From Saxidomus purpurata (Eukaryota > Mollusca > Bivalvia > Venerida > Veneridae), in the NCBI GenBank assembly GCA_022818135.1, contig JAFMSR010000010.1, positions 7,824,708-7,888,707 of the forward strand: a stretch of 64,000 bases of DNA, written 5' to 3'. Shown here one piece after another: positions 22,250 to 33,100 of the stretch. The notes beneath the pieces were generated by a model that was not told where the DNA came from, ran no database searches, and worked only from the letters and a program-made list of their open reading frames with translations. Position 1 is the stretch's first letter. The number at the start of each line of letters is the position of its first letter. Both the position numbers and the translations under genes were made by a program.

Positions 22250-23150
22250 CATGTATGTATTTTTTATATCCATAACCACTGGATAAGCTTCATCCAAACT
22301 CCACAGCTTGTTACAGAGCAGTCCAAACTCCACAGCTTGTTACAGAGCAGTCCAAACTCCACAGCTTGTTACAGAGCAGTTCCGCGCCATTGCACAAATT
22401 TGCCACCAGAGCTAAAAGAAAAAAACAACCCTTTAAACGATATCTCCTCCTTAACTACAGGGCCCATTTCAGCCAGATCTAACATGATTGTTGCTCGGAT
22501 GATCTACCAAAATTGCTTTAACATTTCCGCATCATCGCACAAAATGGCTACAAGTGCTAAACGACATCTCCTTAACCACGGGTCAAATTTCTACCAAACT
22601 TCACAGGACTGTTGCTTTGATAGACGTCTACGAAAATTGCTCAAACGGTTTCGCTCCAGTGCACAAACCGGCCGCCGGAGCTAAGATAGAAAAACCTTTA
22701 AATGACACCCCTTCCTTTGTCCTCTTCTAAAATTGCCCAAATGGTTTGACACCGCTGCACAAAACTGTCACAAGATCTGAAATTGAATAACATTGAAACG
22801 TCATCGTCCTCCTTAACCACTTGGTCCATTTCAACCAAACTTTACAGGATTGTGGCTTGGGTGGTCCTCTACCAAAATGCTTATAAACGGTTCCACTCCG
22901 CTGCACAAAAGGGCAACCATAGCTTTAAATAGAAAAAAAACCATTGAAATGAAATGTTCTCGTCAACCACTGGGCAAATTTTAACCAAACTGAATAGGAT
23001 TGTTGCTTGGACGGTCCTCTTCCAAAGTTTCTTCTGACGTACACTTAATTGAACTTGGTCACAATGCAACACTAGCTCAACCGGAAGGCAGCAGCATATA
23101 TCAATCACATGGTCCGTCCGTTTGTCGGTCTGTCTTCGCAAACGAATTGA
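22250..23150. repeat. Family-3 repeat, about 155-bp degenerate tandem units
   Basis: Four or five diverged units are visible. Each has TCCTTAACCAC-GG-CAATTT, ACCAAACTTCACAGGA-TGTTGCTT-G, GGTCCTCTACCAAAATT and CACTCCGCTGCACAAAA-GG blocks (near 22,440, 22,570, 22,810 and 22,970). The right side has GGTCCGTCCGTTTGTCGGTC. The plan resembles families 1 and 2, but sequences differ and no termini were found. Confidence 0.55.
22293..22379. repeat. Three perfect 29-bp direct repeats
   Basis: A unit starting TCCAAACTCCACAGCTTGTT is repeated exactly three times (22293-22321, 22322-22350, 22351-22379) with no spacers. Perfect identity inside a decayed repeat implies recent slippage or an assembly effect. 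Confidence 0.85.
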
Positions 23151-25874
23151 GGGCAAAGTGACACTAAAATCAAATTACCTTCATTCCGCCAGAAAAACAT
23201 CTTTTAAGTGACATTTTTGTACTTATATGTGTCTTATTTTAACAAAAGAAGCGTAACTAATACTTCAGATTTTGATAAAAGACACCAAGAGAAAACGTCG
23301 TCCACAAATATCTAAGTCTAGCTTCATTTATTTTGGACTTACGGCACTTACTTACTTTTTTGTGCAGAAAATAGCCCAAAAAGCTAGAGAATTGCAGGGG
23401 ATCAATTGCTACTTCATTTATTTATTGACAAAGGCGACGAGAGAAAGTGCAGTGCATGCAAACAGAACTCTAGCTTCCTTATTTTATACTGTCCTTACTT
23501 TTAAATATTCGGCATTAAAATGAATCAGTGGATTCTTCATACATTAAGATAGGAGAATGAGAAGAACAGCAGTTAACAAAAGAGGCATGTCTTAATGTTT
23601 TTTTTAGTTATTGACCTTGCTCTACTCAAACAATATTATACATTACATTAGAGGACAAAGGGAAATCATGATTTCATTTTACGCATTGAATTACTGCTAT
23701 TTTCAAACAAAGCTGCCCGGTGGGGGTTATGTCCATTTATAGTGACATATCTTGTTTCTTCATTTTTGGCCTGGGGACTGAAAGTCCCCAAGGCCTAAGT
23801 TAGTATACCACATTTCAAACCCTGCAAGAATTTTAGCCGTGCTATGTGCGAATAACAACTGTAAACATGCGCTATGCGAAAGTAGTGCAAGACAGACCAG
23901 ATCAATCTTCTGTTTGAATGCCGCATATGATAAGAACATGTTGCAAATAAAAATAGTACATACAACTTCAAACGACTGCAGGAAGGTATATAGTTTACGG
24001 GCTGCATTACACATTTTTTTCTGTTTTAGAAATTAATGCGCTGTTAGCTGATTACGGAAGATAATCATATGCATATCACGGAAAAGTACGGATATTTACG
24101 GAAATTTACGAAAACGTACGAAGCTCGATATAAGAGTTTGTAGTTTGATTTTCAAATTTCCGATGTTATTTCATTGACAACTTTGTTATTTACGAACGAT
24201 AACATATATATTTACCTAAAAATAAATGTCTCTAAAAAAAGATATAATTTACGTACATTCCCGAGAAGGAACTAACGTGATCAAATTCACCCGCCATTTA
24301 TCGAGGTCGCTGCATGTCGAGGCCCAGTGAACGGCTTCACTGATTACAACTACAAGGTAACCCAGAATCATTTTTGGTTTTCTCTGTTATACACATTGTA
24401 CAGTACTGTATTTATATTTCATTGCTGGTATTGCTTTGTTTATTTCTGTTTCAAGGTCTTGTCATTGGTACACAATAATTTTCGATCCACATCATCAGAT
24501 CATATCGCTTGAAGTTGTACAAAGCGCAGATCGAATTATTTGTACTGGCTTAAACATTTTATAATGTTGACTATGTGATTATTTTTCATTTAACGTACAT
24601 TTCATAATAAAACAAACTTCTCTGTCACCCATATATTTGTGAATCATTCATTCTGTGTCATATATTGAATTTCGTCCTCTGCACATTTCGACCCGCGCTT
24701 TAGGTAAGATTCAACGCAGAACACGTAGGTGAAAAGTTGTTTTTCGGGGAGTTAACCTATAGCCCCCAGGCCTTCAGCGCTCACAGCGCTTTGATTCCGT
24801 ATCATCTTATCATGGAAGTGTTTATACATGTAAACGAGATCAATTTTAAATAGGGACAAAGTTTGACTAGTATATCTAGATTAATGGCCCTTGACTTTAT
24901 ACAATTACATCATCATTCCCATGCAAAGATTATACATTATATACACAAACTGTTTATGCTTTTAAGATCTCTTGCACCTGCTCAAGTCAGGTACCATAAT
25001 TACATTAAAACGCCATACTTCACTTTGTTTACTATCTCCTCCGACGGGATTCATGTTGAACCGTTTTAAAATATTCAATCACCATCAGTGACGTACCAGT
25101 GTCACCTGTTGCCGTATGACTTACGAGTTAACAGGAAAAAACAACAAAAACGCATTTACAGGTACCATGCGCCGCAAGTATAATTTTTAACACTACCGAC
25201 AGAAAATATGCTTGCACGTTATCTAAAATCACATTAACTTGGATGCAACCGACGACACTCACTCTGCAAATTAAATGTGCACAGCGTTAATCTACTTATA
25301 TTTTACACACTACAGAAAGTTGTATCTTAAATTAAATTAATGTATCTTTATACTGCGGTAATGTTATACCGCTTATCTCCCCTTCTATGTACCATTACAG
25401 ATGTACAGAAAAAGAGGTGTACCCAGTGTCACATTAGCGCATTGTACCCATTTCACAAACATCAGATAGGTTCTCTGGCGTAGTTACCCCGGGTTACACA
25501 ACTCAATTCACTCTCTGTAACATCCCTGTCCATGGTTCAGATATGGTTTTCTTAGCCTTGAGAGTCTTCACAGATTTATCACTCTCGTGCTCCCTAATTT
25601 GGCAAACGATTGAATTCTCTGTTACTGCCTTTCCACTAATAACAGTGCTGAGGTACCTTCTTTAAATTGTGTTCATGGTTTCTTTCAGTGATGCAAGCTG
25701 TCTTGGGGTTAAAGACTTCCGAGGATGAGGGCTGTTTTGATGAAGTCCGGTTATTGTTAGGTTCTGTTTAGTTTCCTGGTGCAGGACCTCAGATGGCAGA
25801 TGGCTATCCCTACACTGACTTCTCCCCTGCGTTAGCCATAGTAGCTTCACGGTCTATTGTGCCACCTGCTCCAT
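23151..25874. other. Intergenic stretch, no gene recognised
   Basis: Only short chance frames are present. A near-perfect hairpin, GGCCTGGGGACT-GAA-AGTCCCCAAGGCC, lies at about 23,769-23,796. The rest is AT-rich without a recognised element. Confidence 0.4.
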
Positions 25875-25879
25875 TGCAG

Positions 25880-26172
25880 TGATCATAGATGGTATGGTAT
25901 ATTAGGGTTTTATCGTTGGTACCGGTTTCCCATATGACCAACGCCCCCGGAAGAGTTTTAGTTATTTTAGGTTTCGGGGATAGTGCTAGATACAGAAAGC
26001 GTCCCAATTCCAGAGACACCCCTGGTTCTTATACATGCCAGGTTTTCACCCATACATGGGACCTCGGTTTTAAGTCTCATCCGAAAGACTGTTAGTAATT
26101 TTAGTTGGTCAGCCCTGGGAATCGAACCCACAACCCCGAGATTACAAGTCTCGTGCTCTACCTATATAGCCT
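25880..26172 (-). mobile_element. tRNA-Thr-derived SINE, 5' end interrupted
   Basis: On the minus strand the head reads GGTAGAGCACGAGACTTG.. with a perfect 5-bp anticodon stem CGAGA/TCTCG, anticodon TGT (Thr), and B box GGTTCGATTCC (about 26,166-26,113). The body follows with TTTCGGATGAGACTTAAAAC and CGAGGTCCCATGTATGGG. The tRNA head is cut in its D arm by the foldback element at 26,174. The T stem is imperfect and a long body follows, so this is a SINE, not a tRNA gene. The 3' boundary is approximate. Confidence 0.6.
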
Positions 26173-26173
26173 A

Positions 26174-26652
26174 CTAGGTTCCACAGATGAAGTATAAGTG
26201 TTACTCTCATACCTACGGTGGAACAGAGGTGACATGCACTACTCTTTTCTTTAACTGCACTTCTCTTTTTTATGGCGTTCCCATGAGATACTATGTCGCG
26301 GGAACGAGTTACAATGTAGTGGGAACGAGATAGCAAGTCGTTCCCACGACATAGCTAAATCGTGGGAACGACATAGCTAAAGTGCATGCACTACTCTTTT
26401 TTATTGTACTGTTCTTTTGTTTTTTTAATCGCTACTCTTTTTTTCCAATGCAATACTTTTTTAAATGCAATACTTTATTTTAAAAATTGCACTTCTCTTT
26501 TTTATGTCGTTCCCACGACTTAGTAACTCGTTACCACAACATACTAAGAACGATATAAAAAAGAGAAGTGCAATTAAAAAAGAGTAGTGCATGTCACCTC
26601 TGTTCCACCGTAGGTATGAGAGTAACACTTATACTTCGTCTGTGGAACCTAG
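26174..26652. mobile_element. 479-bp foldback MITE with about 100-bp inverted repeats
   Basis: The ends CTAGGTTCCACAGATGAAG and CTTCGTCTGTGGAACCTAG are the tips of inverted repeats about 100 bp long and more than 90% identical. TA flanks both sides (26172-26173 and 26653-26654). The centre has more inverted CGTTCCCACGACATAG blocks. No frame encodes a transposase. A TA target site points to a Tc1/mariner-type relative. Confidence 0.8.
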
Positions 26653-26654
26653 TA

Positions 26655-27206
26655 TAAATAAATAATAATTATGCTCATACATTCCAAACCTTTTAGACAA
26701 CTGCAAGGTTTAAACATCCAATTAAATTACAATTAACAACAGCATTCACATTTACAAACTAATTATATATAACGCGTACATATTGCACTAGGGTGAAAAA
26801 TACATGTGGTCCTATGACTGTCTCATGACTGTCATGTGAACTGAACGGGAGACGATGGGGCTCAGTGATTTTCATATAAAATGTAACTTCGAAATCTATT
26901 AAATAGCATCCTATTGATATAAATGCTTATCTTTGTATCATTTTGTAGCCAAGCGATGATATAGTGAATGGAATAGAATAGAAACAATTATTCTCCAAAC
27001 GTGGGCCATTTCTGGCATGACATTTAATATAACATGAACAGTAAAAACAAATAAAATATGACAGCAAGAAATACAGTATATGAAAACTGGTAGTGAAAGT
27101 TCACGCTTTGCTTAGATAATTATAACATAATGCAAATAGTGTAGCAGCAAATGAATTATTTGAAACGAAAACAAAATTTAAGGAGACTCGGCGAAATATA
27201 GGCAAT
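26655..27206. other. Upstream region of sulfotransferase copy 1
   Basis: AT-rich sequence before the first coding exon. No TATA box is certain, and any 5' UTR exon cannot be told from sequence alone. Confidence 0.35.
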
Positions 27207-27396
27207 ATGGTAGACTTTGTTGGAAAAGATGGTTCGGGGAAAAACATAAAATGTGTAAATTATGACGGTCTAAACTACCCACAAGGCGTCGTCAAGTTGA
27301 TGGAAAATGGACAAAACTTACAACAACAGTTGGAATTTTGTCGGGATCTTGAAGTTCGTGATGGTGACGTATTCATGCCTGCGTATGTTAAATCAG
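27207..27396 (+). CDS. Sulfotransferase copy 1, exon 1
   Basis: ATG at 27207, 63 codons plus one base, ending VKS-G before GTATTT. It encodes the N-terminal substrate-side segment and the start of the PAPS loop. It differs from copy 2 at 15 of 64 residues, the most diverged exon. Confidence 0.88.
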
Positions 27397-30068
27397 GTAT
27401 TTCTTTCGACTTTAAGTGCGTGTCATAATGTCTTCAAGTATTGAGTAAGATTTTGATACACTGACCACATTCTATTTGCAAAAAACGCAATCTCTCTTAT
27501 TAAAGACAAATTGTGACAGTTCAAACGGTTTATCAAAATCAAATGTTCATAAAACTCGTTTTAAAACAATTATTTTTTAAAATTTTGAACGAAGTTAAGT
27601 ACGCCTCTAGCACAAAAATGAATTATTTGTTTGTGGAAAGAAATATTGTAGGCGTACATTTTTCTCAAACTGTAGCAAGATTAAGTTATTTGAGTAATTC
27701 ATTTACACAACTCAACACTTTACTCAATTTGAACCATCATGTTATAACACTGACAATGTACTAACCTACATGTATGTTAAAATGTGTATTAAAATCACAG
27801 GTAAAACGTTGATTTCCTTCAGTGTTGCATTTCGTTTTACACTATACATTAGTCACTCTTTAAATTATGCGCATCATCATTATCAACATTTACCAGCTGT
27901 AGTATGAAAAACAGAAGTTAGTCGATCATTGGCTAAGACAACTAATGTGGATACATAGGTGTGCCTGGCCCCACTATGGCCTGTACATATCTCATGTTCA
28001 ATTTAATGTTGTCTTTAAAGCACCTTTTAACTTTAACATGTAATATTTTTAGATGATCTTTTCGTATAATCATATAATTAAAAGAAGAATACGCATTCAA
28101 TTTGTCTAACATGTTCCAACTTCTAGGTCAAGTTATGTATACGATCTTTACCACAGTATATGTGCATATTTTTGCTCTCTGCGGTATACAAATTACAGAA
28201 ATTTCATAATTAGAAATTAAGATAATTTATCGCTTGTCTGCTATATAACGTCATAATTCTAGCAGCTAATTATACACCCCGCAATACTCTATAAGAAAGT
28301 TGAACGTAAAGTTAAAGTCTCACATTTCTTTTGAATGTTTGTCTCACTTTGAACACATTTTTAATTAACCAGAAATATTACTAAGAGCCCAACAGTGTCC
28401 ATGCTTATAGCTCCAGCCCACGGCCAAAAGCTAATGGCTATACACAGATAGTTGATAACTGAGGAAGGGGCCGTTAGGCAGGTCTGATTTGCCAGTGAAT
28501 ACTTAAAGCAATTAATTAAACAAATCTGTAAAACTTTAATAATCCGTCGACCAATGAACGGCAAGTAACGGACCCTTCCTTTCTGAAGGTCGTTGCATAT
28601 AGATATATCACTCCCTTTATAGTTTTACCAATGAACCTGACTGTTATATGTATTAACAAAATTCCTAACCGAAATATAGCACAGTTTTTTTTCAATTTAA
28701 TATTGCATTTGAAAGTTTTATACTAAATGCAAGTTTTTCAGCTAATATTTTTCTAATCATTGAGAAGTAGATCTAGCCTGCAAACAATCATATTCAGCTG
28801 TACAGTGAGCAGGTGTTGTTTATGGTTACGACCCGAACCATTGTAGATGTATTTTAAAGACGATCGCTACAGTTTCATCATTTTTTTCAAGCAATGAGAA
28901 TTTTATGAAATTTCGTTCGTTGTTAGGGTAATACCTGCTAAGTCAGAATATAAAATAAAAAAGGTAGGTCACCAGCCTTATTTGTAAGTAACGGGCACTT
29001 TCTGTAGTATACCCCCGAAAGCAGTGAAAATGACCCCTATCTCATGTTTATCAATAATAAAACTCTAAATTTGGCAACTCACCATTGTTTTTTTATTTAA
29101 AATGTTAAGCAATTGATCCTATTTCATGAAACTACATGAATTGAGATTTCAAAATGTATTCAAACTGAAAAAAACAAAGAGAAACTAGTTTCTTAAAACA
29201 AATACGTAAAATTTGTAGTCATTTGTCAATTTTTTTTCTTGATGTTCAAGCAATGAGAATTTCTTAATTTTTTGCAGTAGAATTGTTCAAACATCACTTT
29301 ATTGAAAAATAATTTAAAAATGATAGGTCACCAGCCTTTTTATTGAGAAAAATGAGCTGTTGTCTCGGGTGGGAGGGTGGTCTTGGAGGGGAGGCCATGT
29401 GTTTATTGGCACTGACGTAATACAGATTGCTAAGTGAAACTTTAACTGGACAAATTGTGCATAGTAAAACACTTGCAAATTGTATGTTACAAAAATGTAT
29501 TCTCCTGAAAGCATTTAACACAGTTTAAAAGTCAACCTTTGCTAAACACTGCCTTTTTGGGTGCTTTTAAAGGGAGGTAATACATTTTCTTGATATACTG
29601 ATTCTTTTGCTATAGTTATATGTATTAAATATGTTGTATATTGCTCAAAATAATCCTTTTGTATGATTTAAAAAAAGTAATTGTTAGTGACATTTAATTA
29701 AACAACATTAAAATGTCAAAGTATTTGTTATACAGCCAAGAATTTAAAAAAAACGGGTCGTACCGATTATTGCCTCTTTAGAGGATGGTGGACCTAATAA
29801 GCACAATATCAAGCAATCGATCGTCTTTAATAGAAATATCAAAATAACATCACATATAACGATGTCTCTATCTCGTAGCCGAAGAAAAGTTAGAAAGCTT
29901 ATAAACATTAGGCATATCGACATTAAGTAACTTGAAAATTAAGATCGTAAAGTACAATATGATCTATCAAACACGTGATTTAAAAATTTTACAGCAGATA
30001 CACAACACTGCACCTGATTTAAGTACAGTGAAATACAAACAGACTTAACAGGTTAATAGTAAGAAGGG

Positions 30069-30101
<33 letters not shown>

Positions 30102-30108
30102 CCCACCA

Positions 30109-30179
<71 letters not shown>

Positions 30180-33100
30180 CCCCCCCCCCCCCCCTAACAA
30201 GTATCATGAAATACCTGCCCACTTTAGTAAAAACATTTCTGATGTGTCTGAATGAAACAGCCAATAGTATTCAATGGCTATGTATATACCGGTTATAGCA
30301 GAACACATACTTCCTTCTAGTCTTCTCAGGATTCTAAATTTCAGATAACATGTGTTGACATGAATCCTGTATAATTGTGGAATCAGTAGAAACATAATGT
30401 TAAAAGAGAAGTAACATTTTACCAGGTGTATGGTACAATTGTTTTGAACTTAGCTGGGATTCAAACAGTGCATCTAAGTTTAACAAGGCTATTTCTAAGT
30501 AAGATGAACTGTCTTGATTCCAGTTACGCGTCTGCCAGCTGTTGTGTTTCGTCAACAAAATACTTTTATTTGCAGGTACACACTGGTTATGGGAGATTGT
30601 TACGATGTTGTTGAATAACACAACAGCATATGCCGTGGCACACAAGGAAGGTTCAATGCTTGACTTTATGTCCAAGGAACATGCAGATAACCTTCCATCA
30701 CCAAGGTATTTAACACACCACGTCTCACCTTAATAAACTTTTCAACTTTGTCTTACTTAACAACTGGAATTAATTACACATGGAAGTTTCGTAGCCTGGG
30801 TCGAAACAGTGCAGTTTAGTTAAAATAAACCCACTATTACGCTGTTTGGGTTTCAATTACGGTCTTTCCACGTGTGAAAGAAACACTGCTATCCATTAAA
30901 CCGACGGTAGTTAAAGTTTTAAGAGTTTGTACACTAACAACGCAACCGACGGGCCATCTTTTTGCGCCTTGCGCATTTAATGCTACTGGAATTTTTGTAT
31001 TGGAAATCTTATAATGATATTTCATATTTCAATTTATAAAAGGCTATTAATTACCTATTAGAACAATTTATCTCAGGCTATGAGCAGTTTCTTTGCCGTA
31101 TTTTAACGTATGTATAAGGAAAGTTATAATAAAAAGCAAAGGTACAATGCGATAACATATTGAATAGAACATGTTTCTCTGTTCTAATACCGTCAAAAAT
31201 ATAGGTAATTTGTCCATTAAAATCTGTTCAAAGAATGGTCAAGGCATGACTTAGTCTCGCACCCGTATATGTACAAATGTATCTGGAAGACAGTTTTATA
31301 CACATGGGTCAAATTTTCTGGTACCATTTACATGATAGTTGCTAACTGAGGAATTGAAAAACTTTTAACATATCTTCATATATCACTGTATAGCAGCATT
31401 ACGTGACTTAGCTTGGTGACTTAATATAAAATTGTCCCTCGCTTCTGACATCCAGATAGCATAAAATCCCGAGACTCCTGAAGGGACATACTACATTTTC
31501 TCCGGTTCTTTTGGAATATTGTAGAAAATGTTAAAAAATACTCCTGGCCTCACAGTATATACAGGTATATAAGATATGGCAAATGAAAGCACTGTCAGTC
31601 ACACTTGCTTTTGACTAACGGGTCTAAGCTACCAGACTGAAGACACACACATACCGGGTATATATAATATTCTCTATGGTATAACTAGTACCAAGACAGA
31701 CGGCTAAATCACGACTAATACATTATTCATGTACGTATACTACAGACATATTTTGATTGCCACCTACGGTAATTCAACTTTATTTTCTTACAGGGTGCTG
31801 ACTCTTCATTTCCCGGTACGATACTTTCCACAGAAAGCTATCAAGAAGCGCTGTAAGATCCTTCACATCATGAGGAACCCAAAAGACGTTTTCGTATCGT
31901 ACTACAATCATTATAATAATCTTCCCTTTTACGAGAAGGTGGATTCTTTCTCTGACCTTCTACCAATGATGCTAGGAGAAAATGGATTTTGTAAGTTATT
32001 GTCATTGCCTGAATTTGAATCTCTGCTCCTGGCACATATGTTGATGTTAAATGATGCGTCCGTACGTTGTGAACATACTTACTCTTTATGTCACTGAATA
32101 AAGAAACTGTGTTTATTGCTATTTGTACTTCACTATCTAATACATTTTCAGCTCGCTGACAGTATTTAAGTACCTTCAAGTCTTATTCTTAACTTGAAAT
32201 GAAACTGACCAATCACAACGTAGAGAAAAAGCCGGAATGATTTGTGCATATGAAAACAAACCTGCATTCTCATATTAGAAACAACTTACTCAACAGATTG
32301 TTACTGTCTCGGCTAAGTATTTAAAAGACGTACAAAAGTAGTTCGTAATAAATCTTATTTGAAACTATACTTATACTATGTTACTTATTTCCATAGATTT
32401 AAAAATGGCTTGGTACGAGTACGAACTTCAGTGGGAAAAGTTTGCCAAAGACAATCCTGATTATCCCATTTTGTTGTTATATTACGAGGATTTAAAGGAT
32501 GTAAGTAGAAGATGCTCGTCTTTGCGAGTGCATGAGATACAGTTGACTTATAGACGATCTGTTAATGAATTCCATAGTTTGGGTAGGTGTCTTCCCAAGT
32601 GCACAGCAAAACTTCATTCGTCTAACTCTGTCAAACGTACACACCAAACTGCGCTGAATTGGACGTCCATATTCATTGGTGATTACACATTAACATAAGC
32701 AACTCGAGAGGCTGTAATTCCATTATTATATTGGTGTTATAGTGACGTCACAAATTGTGTATAGCGTCATTAGTATTTTAGCTTTCATTTTAAGAAATGA
32801 AAGGTAACATATAAAACAACATTGGTGCAAAAAAATAGTTTTAAATTGATTGAAAATAAAAAATGATACAGCAAACTTCTCAATATATCTTGGATGTCCC
32901 TCGTATGCATAAATAAACTGCGAACACATTGACATAGGCAAGAGGACATAGAAATCATTATATTTTTATTCTGTTATTTCCGTACTGGTCTCATCTACGT
33001 TGTAACATTATTTGCTATAGTCAGTTTGTTTGTTTCGCGTTTCAGGATTTAGAGAAATGGGTCAAAGTGATAGCTGAATTTTTACAAGTTAATGTTTCTA

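Noticed and set aside
22293..22379. CRISPR-like direct repeats of 29 bp
   Set aside because: The three copies are contiguous without spacers and the window is animal DNA. It is a short tandem repeat.
30019..30264. Phe-rich minus-strand ORF
   Set aside because: It is the translation of poly-A runs.
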